Shown here: positions 1 to 7,834 of the stretch, one piece after another
Layout: the number at the start of each line of letters is the position of its first letter
Numbering within the stretch: position 1 is the stretch's first letter
DNA from: JALSRK01 sp964461995
GTDB taxonomy: Bacteria > Acidobacteriota > Terriglobia > Bryobacterales > Bryobacteraceae
Length of the DNA stretch: 64,000 bases
Reading direction: 5' to 3'
NCBI GenBank assembly: GCA_964461995.1
Contig: CAYWXL010000017.1
Location: 8,799 to 72,798 of the forward strand
Notes under the pieces: model-generated
The model's input: the letters and a program-made list of their open reading frames with translations, nothing else
The model's database searches: none
What the model was told of the DNA's origin: nothing
Made by a program: the position numbers and the translations under genes

Positions 1-483
1 TAGGTAAAGGTAGGCGCCCAGCAACAAGAACCCGACTGAGGGCTGAATGCCGAATGAGTGGGTGAGGAAGGCCTGGGTGGTGTCGGCGGGATACAGCGCA
101 AAGGCCAGCGCCGCCGGAACCGCGACGTGCTCCGGAAGTTCCGCGCGGCGAAGGACAGCCAGGAACAGAATCGCGTTCAGCGAGACGATCACAAAAGCCA
201 GCACGAACATGCCGGCCATCCCGCCCAGGTGGGCGCCTACCCAGGCGAAAAGCTGGATGAGTCCGTCATGCAGCGGGCGCCCTTGTGTCCGCCCATATTT
301 CAGGATCAGGTCGGTGAGCCAGGTCCAGAGGTGGCCCCAATCAGCCTCCATCGCCGGGGGGATGCGCCAGTAATCGTCCTCGTACAATCCGAACTCGGCC
401 ATCCTGCAGAAATGGCCTGCCCACACGGCGGTGGCCAGCGCAGCGGCGATGAGAAGCTGACGCTTCGAGAAGGGGAACGCCAT
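1..483 (-). CDS. Partial polytopic membrane protein, GT-C glycosyltransferase-like (5' part only)
   Basis: The frame is open from ATG at 483 to the window edge, giving 161 residues without a stop; an in-frame TAG 24 nt upstream of the ATG fixes the start. The N-terminus has one hydrophobic segment (about residues 9-23), then an acidic loop with YEDDYW (about 36-41), then QGRPLHDG and further hydrophobic segments. An acidic motif in the first periplasmic loop followed by many membrane helices is the pattern of GT-C glycosyltransferases and related sugar-polymer membrane proteins, but the rest of the protein is missing. It is transcribed in the same direction as the lasso cluster, 157 bp after the exporter gene. 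The family assignment is an inference; that it is a real gene is fairly sure. Confidence 0.6.
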   Translation of the reverse strand, partial: MAFPFSKRQLLIAAALATAVWAGHFCRMAEFGLYEDDYWRIPPAMEADWGHLWTWLTDLILKYGRTQGRPLHDGLIQLFAWVGAHLGGMAGMFVLAFVIVSLNAILFLAVLRRAELPEHVAVPAALAFALYPADTTQAFLTHSFGIQPSVGFLLLGAYLYL

Positions 484-640
484 CTCGAGACTGCAGTCCG
501 GCGCCTAAGAGAAAGGGCCGGCCGAGACTCCAGTTTCGCACACTGGGCCTACCGGTCCTCGCGGCGGGAGGCTGCAAGAAGCGAAGGGGGAGAGGAGGGA
601 TGGATCGGCCGGATCGGCCTGAGGTGGGACTGACCGGAGG

Positions 641-2470
641 TCAGACGATGAGGTTGGCGCCCGTGCGCAATTGGGTCGCCCAGGAACGGGCGTAGAGGCC
701 GCCGCGCGCGATCAATTCGTCATGGCTGCCGCTTTCCACGATGCGGCCCCGATCCATTACGTGGATCGTGTCGGCGCGGCGGGCGATGCCGAGGCGATGT
801 GTGATCAGCACGGTGGTGCGCCCCCGCGCGTGCCGCTCGAAGCCAGCGTACCATTCGGCCTCCGAGAGCGAATCGACGAAGCTGGTGGGCTCGTCGAGAA
901 CCAGAACCGGCGCGTCACGCAGGAATGTCCGCGCGGTCGCGAGGCGTTGCCACTCGCCGGCGCTCAGTTCGGTGCCGTTGGTGAACCACTTACCCAGAAG
1001 CGTGTCATAGCCGTCGGGCAGCCGTTCGACCACCGGCTGGGCGCCCGCCAAGCGCACCGCAGCCTCTACGTCTTCGCGCGTCGGCCGGCCGTAGGCATCG
1101 CCAAAAGCGATGTTTTCGAAAGCCGTGGCGTGATACGCGACCGGGATCTGGAACTGAACGCTCAAATAGCGGTAGACCTGTTCCGGACGAATCTTGCGCA
1201 GATCGGCGCCGTCGAAACGAATCGTCCCGGAGGCGGGATCGTAGAGCCGGCACAGGAGCTTGATGAGGGTGCTCTTGCCGGCGCCGTTGGCTCCGACGAT
1301 CGCCACCATCTGGCCCGCGGGAATGAAAAGGCTGAGTTCTTCCAGCGCAGCGCGCTTGCTGCCGGGGTAACGGAACGTGACGTTATCAAAGTGGATGCCG
1401 TCGGACAACCGTTTCGGGAGCCGGGCCGGCGCTCCCGGGGCCGCGAGGCGCGGCGTCAGATTGAGAAACTCGAACAGGTTCGACAGGAACAGTCCGTTCG
1501 TGTAGACCTGTCCTACTCCGGCGAGCAGCGACCGCATCAGACTTTGCCCGCGGTTCAAGGCTTGATAAAAGAGCGCCAGATCGCCGAGCGTGGCCGCCCC
1601 CTGCAAAGCGCGCCATACCATCCAGAGCATGGTGCCGCCGAAGACCAGCAGCCCCACCAATGCCGCCGCCAAACGGCCCAGCACCTGTTTCCGGAGGATC
1701 GCCAGGCGCCCCTCACGCAGGGCCCGGCGCAGCACTTGGTATGCGCCGCGGAATCGTGGACCGAGCCCCAGGAGCCTCATCTCGGCCGCTGTCCAGCTCC
1801 CGGTCAATACGTGGTCGTAGTATTCCGCCCACCGCCGCACCGGGGTGTGTGTTTCCCACCAGGAGTGATACTTCCGGTTGATGCGGACGATGACGTAAAG
1901 CGCCGGCGCCGTGCCAACGAGCAACACCACCGGCAGCCACGCGCCGTAAGGGATCAGAATGGCGGCCATCGCCAGAAGCGTGACTGCATTCTGCAGCAGG
2001 CTGCCGACGTTCTCCAGAACCGCCATCGGACGCGTGCTCGAGTCGCTTACCGCCCGATGCAGGCGGTCGTGGAAGTCCGGCGACTCGTAATAGGAGAGGT
2101 CCAGCGCCGTCGCTTTCCGATGGATCAGCGCGCTGATGTGGTCCTGGATGAGTTCCGAGACCGCCGCACGCAGCCATTCGCCCACCCCGGAGAGAATCTC
2201 CGTTGCCAGCATTAAGGCGCCCAGTGCCGCGCCGGCGTAAGCGGCCGGCGCCACGGCGCTCCACGCTCCGCCGGCCTGGATGCCGGCCACCAGACCGTCG
2301 ACGAAGACGCGGGTGAGCTGCACGATCCCTGCAGGCAGAAGCCCTTGCACTACCAGCAGCGCCAGCCAGGCAATGCTGCGCCAGCCGGCCGCCTCCCAGA
2401 CGATACGCCCGGCGGCAGGCGCCCAGGCAAGGTTCGCTCGCGAGAAACGAAAATGAGCTTTGCGGGACAT
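641..2470 (-). CDS. Lasso-peptide-type ABC exporter (fused permease and ATPase)
   Basis: This 609-residue protein is a half-transporter that would export the mature lasso peptide and act in immunity. The N-terminal half (about 30-330) holds the transmembrane helices of an ABC type 1 exporter; there is no N-terminal C39 peptidase domain. The ATPase half shows Walker A GANGAGKST (393-401), signature LSAGEWQ (502-508) and Walker B VLVLDEP (522-528). It starts with ATG at 2470, 24 nt after the stop of the B2 protease gene, and is the last gene of the cluster, as in other lasso operons (the D gene). The family is secure; the peptide cargo is inferred from the neighbours. Confidence 0.9.
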   Translation of the reverse strand: MSRKAHFRFSRANLAWAPAAGRIVWEAAGWRSIAWLALLVVQGLLPAGIVQLTRVFVDGLVAGIQAGGAWSAVAPAAYAGAALGALMLATEILSGVGEWLRAAVSELIQDHISALIHRKATALDLSYYESPDFHDRLHRAVSDSSTRPMAVLENVGSLLQNAVTLLAMAAILIPYGAWLPVVLLVGTAPALYVIVRINRKYHSWWETHTPVRRWAEYYDHVLTGSWTAAEMRLLGLGPRFRGAYQVLRRALREGRLAILRKQVLGRLAAALVGLLVFGGTMLWMVWRALQGAATLGDLALFYQALNRGQSLMRSLLAGVGQVYTNGLFLSNLFEFLNLTPRLAAPGAPARLPKRLSDGIHFDNVTFRYPGSKRAALEELSLFIPAGQMVAIVGANGAGKSTLIKLLCRLYDPASGTIRFDGADLRKIRPEQVYRYLSVQFQIPVAYHATAFENIAFGDAYGRPTREDVEAAVRLAGAQPVVERLPDGYDTLLGKWFTNGTELSAGEWQRLATARTFLRDAPVLVLDEPTSFVDSLSEAEWYAGFERHARGRTTVLITHRLGIARRADTIHVMDRGRIVESGSHDELIARGGLYARSWATQLRTGANLIV

Positions 2471-2494
2471 CAGGAAAGATAATTTGGGAGGGGC

Positions 2495-2944
2495 TCACGC
2501 CTCGCGGCGGAGCACGGAGAGGCTGGAGTAGCGGCCCAGCCGGGACACCGGGCCGCCCAGGAGCAGACGACGGTCTGATTCGAGCCAGGCATGCGCCGTT
2601 AAGCCCCCGCCCGGTTCCCGGGCGACGCCGATATGCACTTCGGCGCTTACGCCCCGCCGGGCCAGCAAGAGCTGAGCCGCCAACGCCTGGCACAAGCATG
2701 TGCCGATCCACGGAAGCCGCCGGGCGGCGGCGTCCACCGCCCAGAGAACGTCGGTCGCCCCGCCCGCGTCGATCACCGGCGTCCCTTCGAAACGCCGGCC
2801 GCCAACTTGTACGGCCGTCCAGAGAAACCGGAACGGTAGGACGCGCAAGGCGGTCCGGATGAACGCCAGCAGGCAAACCGACTCGGCGAGAAGAACCTGC
2901 CGTGGCCGGGGCAGCTCAAGAAACCGTCGGAAAAGTCGCCGCAC
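2495..2944 (-). CDS. Lasso peptide biosynthesis B2 protein (transglutaminase-like leader peptidase)
   Basis: This small protein of 149 residues matches the B2 family, cysteine proteases that cut the leader from the lasso precursor. The expected triad region is visible: TCLCQAL around Cys83, AHAWLE with His118, and an Asp at about 124. I chose GTG at 2944, which has GGAG five bases upstream and gives the usual B2 length; a TTG at 2989 would add 15 residues and deepen the overlap with the PqqD-like gene. The gene overlaps that upstream gene by 29 nt, so the two are translationally coupled. B1 and B2 normally act together as a split leader-recognition and protease pair. Confidence 0.88.
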   Translation of the reverse strand: MRRLFRRFLELPRPRQVLLAESVCLLAFIRTALRVLPFRFLWTAVQVGGRRFEGTPVIDAGGATDVLWAVDAAARRLPWIGTCLCQALAAQLLLARRGVSAEVHIGVAREPGGGLTAHAWLESDRRLLLGGPVSRLGRYSSLSVLRREA

Positions 2945-3224
2945 GGATCTCCACCAGCCCCACGTCCGCCATCTGTTTGAGAAAAGCAATCACTTCGCGT
3001 TCGCAAACGGCGGGTTCCACTTCGTATTCGGCAGCCATCGCGTCGAGCAGACTGGCGAGGCTGCGCGGTTCCTCGAGAAGCGCCCAGATCCGGGCCCCGA
3101 CATCGTCGAGCCCGTAGTAGATGCCGGAGCCGAGGTGTAGGATTACGGCTTCGCCCGACAGTTCGCAGGACACTTGCTCGTTTGAGAGCCCGACGATGGA
3201 CTCTCGGGAAAGAGTAACGCTCAC
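2916..3224 (-). CDS. PqqD-like leader-binding protein (lasso B1, RRE domain)
   Basis: At 102 residues this is a stand-alone RiPP recognition element of the PqqD fold. It binds the precursor leader and hands it to the B2 protease. The pattern is typical: a beta-rich start with VILHLGSGIYYGLDDVGARI (about 27-46), then helices with LLEEPRSLASLLDAMAAEYE and a final VIAFLKQMADVGLVE. The start is GTG at 3224, with AAAGGAG eight bases upstream. It lies between the kinase gene (46 bp gap) and the B2 gene (29 nt overlap), the standard K-B1-B2 order of kinase-bearing lasso clusters. Confidence 0.88.
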   Translation of the reverse strand: MSVTLSRESIVGLSNEQVSCELSGEAVILHLGSGIYYGLDDVGARIWALLEEPRSLASLLDAMAAEYEVEPAVCEREVIAFLKQMADVGLVEIRAATFPTVS

Positions 3225-3270
3225 AATAGGATCTCCTTTGGCACGAGTGAGGGAATCGAGGGATACGACA

Positions 3271-4194
3271 TCAGAATTTCGTCACGGCCCCGATGACTTC
3301 CGCTTCCTGCCGCCGTCCGTCTTCGATATGAGCCAGTACCGACTCGGCGCGGGAGACGATCGCCTCTAAATCGGTGAACCCGCGCAGGCGGAACGCGGGC
3401 GTCAGCCGAGCCACCGCCCCGCACTGGCGGAAATGAGGCGCCCCGCCTGATTGCATGAGCTTGGAAGGATAGGAGTTGCCAAGCAGCTCGACCAATGCTT
3501 CCGCGGGCCGCACGGGTTCGATCGCGACGCCCGGCTGCCGTTCCAACAGATAGATCCGCCTGAGGGGAAGCGGGCCCCGAGGGAAGCCGTCGGGAAGCCG
3601 GCAGGCGCCCTTCTCCTCGCCGGCGTGGAAAGGAATCAGGCCCGCCGGATCGCGTCCCAGCGCCCGGGCCGCCTCGGGTGTCAGCTTGACCTGCGGGAAA
3701 CCTGGGTGGACCAGCGGGCCGGCGGGTCCGATTTCGACCGGCGTCAAATCATCAGCCACCAACGGGCAGCCGAACCCGTGAAGCGCCGCCGCCAGCGATG
3801 ACTTTCCTAATCCAGTTTCGCCCACGAAGGCTACCACGCCGCCGCCGATGCTGACGGCGCTGGCGTGCAGCACGAGCAGGCCCCGCTGGTAAAGGAGCAG
3901 AGCCATTACCGTGCCGACCAGAAAGAGGCGGAGTCTTCCGGGCGGGACGCCCACAGCAGGGCGGACCACCACTTCCCGGCCGTTGCGAATCCGGAAAGCG
4001 CCCACGCCGCTGACCGACAAGAACGCTTCGTTACCGGCAAGACGCAACAAAGTCTGCGCGTCATCGCCTTCCACTGGCGGATCGAAAGGCGTCGCCAGGC
4101 GGATCCGGATGTCGGCCGGCGCGCCGCCAGGCACCAGTCCCGGCAAAGGGATTTCAGAGTGTACCGAGAAGCCGTAAGCAGTGTAACAGTGCAT
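3271..4194 (-). CDS. HPr kinase-like protein, probable lasso precursor serine kinase
   Basis: This 307-residue protein resembles the C-terminal kinase domain of HPr kinase/phosphorylase. It shows LHASAV (109-114), a P-loop GETGLGKS (125-132) and the acidic pair in VADDLTPV (146-153). In paeninodin-type lasso clusters such kinases phosphorylate the hydroxyl of the precursor's C-terminal Ser, and the precursor here does end in Ser. I chose ATG at 4194; a GTG directly before it (4197) is an alternative, and longer in-frame starts overlap the cyclase gene. The gene begins 10 nt after the cyclase stop. The kinase fold is secure; the Ser target is inferred from context. Confidence 0.82.
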   Translation of the reverse strand: MHCYTAYGFSVHSEIPLPGLVPGGAPADIRIRLATPFDPPVEGDDAQTLLRLAGNEAFLSVSGVGAFRIRNGREVVVRPAVGVPPGRLRLFLVGTVMALLLYQRGLLVLHASAVSIGGGVVAFVGETGLGKSSLAAALHGFGCPLVADDLTPVEIGPAGPLVHPGFPQVKLTPEAARALGRDPAGLIPFHAGEEKGACRLPDGFPRGPLPLRRIYLLERQPGVAIEPVRPAEALVELLGNSYPSKLMQSGGAPHFRQCGAVARLTPAFRLRGFTDLEAIVSRAESVLAHIEDGRRQEAEVIGAVTKF

Positions 4195-4204
4195 CACTAG
4201 GCTC

Positions 4205-6103
4205 TCATCCCCCCAGCTCCGAGCTGCGCAACCAGGCGGCAAGGTTGGCGGCAAGAAATAGATTCAGCGCTTCCTGCTCGGCGCGCACGGGCGCGGCCAG
4301 AAACCGGTCGTACTCTTCGCGGAGCCGGTCCGCATCGGTGAAGCGCGCCAGCAGCGGCCGGTCTTCGTTCATCAGCCGGTCCAGGGCTGGTCGGTCGTAT
4401 TGCAGGAGCCGCGTCTTGAAGTTCGTGCTCATCGAGCCTTTCTTGACCCGGGTGCGAACCTCCGCGGGCAAGATGCCGTCCATCGCCCGGCGCATCACCG
4501 CGCGGTTCAGGCCGTTCTGGAGCTTCTGGTCGGCGGGCAGAGAGACACAGAACTGCATCAGTTCCCGATCGAAAAACGGAAAGCGTAGCTCCAGCCCTTG
4601 GGCCGCCCCCGCCTTACACAGGACTTCCACGACCCAGAGCATCAGCCCCGAGTCGAGAGCGTTCCGGTGCTCCTCGGCCGGAGTCCGCGCTCGCCGCAAC
4701 GGACTGGCGCCGAACTTGCGTATGCGCTCGGCGAGATTCGTCCGCCGGGCGAATTCCGCCGAGATGACCGAATGCGGCCCCCAGGGCGGCTGCGGACGGC
4801 CGCAGAGGCGCCGCCACGCCGTCGCCGCCGCCGCGGGCGCCAGCGGTTTGAACCCCAGTTCCCAGGCGACTCGCTTCCAGCGCCGAACGTCCCAATGGGC
4901 CGCCAGCGCTTTGGACTCGCGCGCCAGCCGGAACCACCGGCCGGAACGGGCAAGCTGCGTCAACAATTCGTACCCGTAGGAAACCGTCGTGTCGCCGTCG
5001 TTGCCGGAAAGCAATACTTTCACACCCGCGCCGCTAGCCGCATGGAAGACGGCCCGGTCCATGTAGAGGCTGGGCGCAGGCAACGGCTCGTCTTCGTGCC
5101 ACACAACGCCGGAAAGCGGTCCGAAGCGGTCAGCGGCTACCGTGTGAGGCTGGAAATTCCCAGTAGCCAGCACAGCCTGTATGTAGCGCTGCTCGTCAAT
5201 GCGGCGGTCCAGCTCGCGCACCTCTGGGAAGACGGCGGAGAACGTATGCAAGGGCAGGCCGCCGTTCCGCGCCATGAGATGGCTCGCGGTGCAAGCGATC
5301 GAGGAAGAGTCCAGCCCTCCGCTCAACATGCAGCCGATCTGTTCGCCTTCGCCGAGGCGCCGCCGGACCGCGCGCGTGAAGACGTCGAGAAAGGCCTCGG
5401 CGTACTCGCCGTCTCCGGCCAACCGGACGGGCGTGTCGGTCTCGAGCGCCCAATACCGCCACGCTCGGACGCTGTCCGCGCTGACGGTCATCGCATGGGC
5501 CGGGGGCAGCCGCTGGATGTCCCGGTAGAACGTATCTTGCTTGTCCTCGAAGAACCGGCCGAGGTAAGCGGCCACGGCCTCTTCGTTGAGCCGGCGCGGC
5601 ACTTCGGCATCGGCGAGCAGCGCCTTGATTTCCGAGCCGAAAAGAAACGCGCGGTCGGAGAGATGGTAATAGAAAGGGCACACGCCGACGGCGTCGCGGG
5701 CGCAGAACAGGATCCGGCGTCGCTCGTCCCAAATGGCGAAAGCGAAATCACCCATCAGATGAGCCGGGCACTCCTCACCCCATTTCTGGTAGGCCGCGAG
5801 AATCAGACCCGCGTCTGAGCTTGCGCGCGCGAGCTCCGGGTCCCCGATCGCCGCCGCCAGTTCGCGGCGGTCGTCCAGCCGGGCGTCCGCCGCCACTACC
5901 AGTCCCTCCCCGGCGGACACCGGGAGCAGAGCCGTCCCATTGCCGCCCGTCTTCAACACGCAAGCCGCTAATGCAGCGACGTCCCCGGCCCAGACAGCCC
6001 GGCCGTCTGGGCCGCGAAACGCCACGCGGTCGAGCATTCGATCGACGAGAGCCTTTTCTGTAAGCCTCCCGTCCCGGCGAAAGATTCCAGTGATTGCACC
6101 CAT
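4205..6103 (-). CDS. Lasso cyclase, asparagine synthetase-like (C protein)
   Basis: This 632-residue ATP-dependent enzyme would adenylate the Asp or Glu side chain of the core and close the macrolactam ring. It has the class B asparagine synthetase layout: an N-terminal Ntn-hydrolase-like half (1-210) and a C-terminal synthetase half with the PP-loop SGGLDSS (261-267). The protein begins MGAITG instead of MCG, so the glutaminase nucleophile Cys2 is absent, as expected for a cyclase that uses the peptide's own amine. The start at 6103 aligns with that family N-terminus; longer in-frame starts up to 6364 would overlap the precursor gene and have unlikely composition. It follows the precursor after a 131-bp gap that holds a strong hairpin. 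Confidence 0.9.
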   Translation of the reverse strand: MGAITGIFRRDGRLTEKALVDRMLDRVAFRGPDGRAVWAGDVAALAACVLKTGGNGTALLPVSAGEGLVVAADARLDDRRELAAAIGDPELARASSDAGLILAAYQKWGEECPAHLMGDFAFAIWDERRRILFCARDAVGVCPFYYHLSDRAFLFGSEIKALLADAEVPRRLNEEAVAAYLGRFFEDKQDTFYRDIQRLPPAHAMTVSADSVRAWRYWALETDTPVRLAGDGEYAEAFLDVFTRAVRRRLGEGEQIGCMLSGGLDSSSIACTASHLMARNGGLPLHTFSAVFPEVRELDRRIDEQRYIQAVLATGNFQPHTVAADRFGPLSGVVWHEDEPLPAPSLYMDRAVFHAASGAGVKVLLSGNDGDTTVSYGYELLTQLARSGRWFRLARESKALAAHWDVRRWKRVAWELGFKPLAPAAAATAWRRLCGRPQPPWGPHSVISAEFARRTNLAERIRKFGASPLRRARTPAEEHRNALDSGLMLWVVEVLCKAGAAQGLELRFPFFDRELMQFCVSLPADQKLQNGLNRAVMRRAMDGILPAEVRTRVKKGSMSTNFKTRLLQYDRPALDRLMNEDRPLLARFTDADRLREEYDRFLAAPVRAEQEALNLFLAANLAAWLRSSELGG

Positions 6104-6144
6104 GAATTCCTTGGTCCCGAGAAAACGATTGCAGGATGCTGGAA

Positions 6145-6178
6145 CCGGGCCGGCGGCTTGCGAGGGCCGCCGGCGCGG
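6145..6178 (-). terminator. GC-rich intercistronic hairpin between precursor and cyclase genes
   Basis: Positions 6149-6157 (GCCGGCGGC) pair perfectly with 6166-6174 (GCCGCCGGC) over an 8-nt loop; after one G-G mismatch three more pairs extend the stem to 6145-6178. No T-run follows on either strand, so it is not a classical Rho-independent terminator. Its place, after the precursor and before the enzymes, fits an attenuator or 3'-end stabiliser that keeps precursor mRNA more abundant than enzyme mRNA, a common arrangement in RiPP operons. Confidence 0.6.
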
Positions 6179-6234
6179 AACCAGGAAATGCGCCCTCCTG
6201 TAAAAGTCGAAGGGCGCCGAAAAACGACTAAATC

Positions 6235-6390
6235 TTACGAAGCGTTGGATAGGATGGACTGGTTGTTCACCAGCACATCGTCGCCTCCGCCGAAAGATTT
6301 GGTCTTGAACTGGAGAGTGATCTCCCCAATCGTGCCATAGACGGCCAGACGAGGGGTTTTCCACCCCTTTTTCGGGCTTTCTTTCGTCAT
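6235..6390 (-). CDS. Lasso peptide precursor, 51 residues
   Basis: The ATG at 6390 is preceded by AAAGGAGG with four bases between, a near-ideal ribosome site that decides this start over an in-frame one at 6441. The leader shows the lasso signature: W10, P13-x-L15, G19 and T25 (WKTPRLAVYGTIGEIT), which matches Y/W-x2-P-x-L-x3-G-x5-T. The core start is not certain. If Thr30 of KTK is the -2 Thr, the core would be residues 32-51, starting SFGGGDDVLV, with Asp at position 7 as ring acceptor (Asp6 is adjacent) and a C-terminal Ser. The T25 alternative puts no acidic residue at 7-9. The product is 51 aa and was likely missed by standard gene calls. Confidence 0.82.
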   Translation of the reverse strand: MTKESPKKGWKTPRLAVYGTIGEITLQFKTKSFGGGDDVLVNNQSILSNAS

Positions 6391-6592
6391 AGGACCTCCT
6401 TTCTGTAAAGTGAGGTATTCTGAGGCGGTTCCGCCGTGCATTCCCAGTGGATGAACGGTCAGGTCACCGTAACGGCTTCCGGGCCTTCAGCCGGCAGGAG
6501 GCTGCGACGTCGCCAGTCCCAAAATGTCGGAAATTCGATCTGCTTTTCGGCGGGCGCCGTCCGTCCGCTCGATGCTGAAGCGGCCACTCGGT

Positions 6593-7834
6593 TTAGGAGC
6601 GCCACAAGCCCGCCAGCATCTGCCGCACCGGTCGCCAGCGATAGGACTTCAACAGGCGCAACGGGCGGGTGAGGTGATGCAGAAACGCCAAGAAACCAGG
6701 CAGCGCAACAGCCGTGCGGTCCCGGGCATTGGGCATCATGCCGATGTGCGTGAAGTAGCGCCAGCGGTCACCGGCTTGCTCGCGCATGCGGAGATAAAAC
6801 GCGTGATGCTCGCCGGGACGCGGCTCTCCATCAACAAACAGCCGGTTGAGGACGCAGCGCCCCAGGTCGCGCACCGCCGTGTCTGCCTTCGCGCGTTCGC
6901 TCAACTCGCCGGCCACAGGAAGACCGTAGAGCGCCGAGGCGAACCATACCGCCAAGCGCACGATTCGCTGGATGCCCAGCCGGCGGGCACGGCGGCGGAC
7001 GAGCGCTGGATCGAGCTCCGGCGTCGCGTCCAGATAGTCCACCGTCGAAGTGATCCAGTCCAGCCGGCGCCACTGGTGTTTCGCGCCATGAACGGCGAGC
7101 ACGAGGAAATAGTCCTCTGGAGCGAAAATTGAGATCGCCGCGCTCCCCACCCGCTGCACCGCCAGCCGCTCCCAGAACGGTTCGTCGTCCAGGCGGAAAC
7201 CGAAAGCGTCCGGGGCGAAGGCCCAGTGCAGTTCCACGTGGATGCCGGTGTCCGGCTGCACGAGCTTGAGATGGTAGGCCGAGCGCAGCGAGGGAGCCAG
7301 GTCGTGGTCATGGGGAGATCGCTCGTCCCGGTAACCCCGAGACTCCAGGACCCGGTGCGCGCGCACCATGTCGGCCGGACGGACGAGAATATCCAGGTCG
7401 CCGAACTGCCGGAGCGAGAGATCCCCATGCGCCGCGAGCGCTAGGAACGGGCCTTTGAAGGGCACCGATTCGATCCCGGCGGCCTTGAGCGCATCGAGAA
7501 CCCCCAGCAACTCGCGCGTCATGCTCAAGCTGCGCACGGCATTGGCGGCCGTATGGCCGCGCAGTTCGCGCATGACAGCGTGAGGGACGCGGTCCGGGGC
7601 TGTCCGCTCCAGGTTCGAGCACGCTAGGGCCAGGACCCGGTGGCGCGCCGCGGTCCGGACAAAGAACGCCCAGTCGAGGTGGTCCGCAAGCAGAGCGCGG
7701 ATCCGGTTCTCGTTCGCCGGACGCGCTCTGGCGCAACGCAACAAGAGCTCCGCCTCAGGACGAAAACCAGCGGCGGCCAGCTCATCCAAATGAAAACCAG
7801 AGCCGCTTCTCGAAGTCACTGTCGCGTTTGCCAT
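6593..7834 (-). CDS. Nucleotidyltransferase family protein (NTP_transf_5-like) of the lasso cluster
   Basis: This 413-residue protein belongs to the uncharacterised nucleotidyltransferase family often seen beside kinase-bearing lasso and RiPP clusters. The active-site region is clear: KGP (127-129) followed by RQFGDLDILVRPAD (142-155), where the two Asp residues are the expected metal ligands. Later segments such as HVELHWAF and LAVHGAKHQW are typical of the family. The start at 7834 has a purine-rich site (GGAAGAGAAG) and overlaps the stop of the upstream DUF218 gene by 19 nt, so it may be translated from the exopolysaccharide transcript. Its role in lasso maturation, perhaps nucleotidylation of the phosphorylated peptide, is unproven. 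Confidence 0.75.
   Translation of the reverse strand: MANATVTSRSGSGFHLDELAAAGFRPEAELLLRCARARPANENRIRALLADHLDWAFFVRTAARHRVLALACSNLERTAPDRVPHAVMRELRGHTAANAVRSLSMTRELLGVLDALKAAGIESVPFKGPFLALAAHGDLSLRQFGDLDILVRPADMVRAHRVLESRGYRDERSPHDHDLAPSLRSAYHLKLVQPDTGIHVELHWAFAPDAFGFRLDDEPFWERLAVQRVGSAAISIFAPEDYFLVLAVHGAKHQWRRLDWITSTVDYLDATPELDPALVRRRARRLGIQRIVRLAVWFASALYGLPVAGELSERAKADTAVRDLGRCVLNRLFVDGEPRPGEHHAFYLRMREQAGDRWRYFTHIGMMPNARDRTAVALPGFLAFLHHLTRPLRLLKSYRWRPVRQMLAGLWRS

Noticed and set aside
671..2215. A 514-codon plus-strand frame antisense to the ABC exporter gene.
   Set aside because: No domain motifs; the minus-strand frame has all ABC signatures.
6235..6390. Core start directly after T25-L26 of the lasso precursor.
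   Set aside because: It would give a core with Gln1 and no Asp or Glu at positions 7 to 9, so no ring could form in the usual way.
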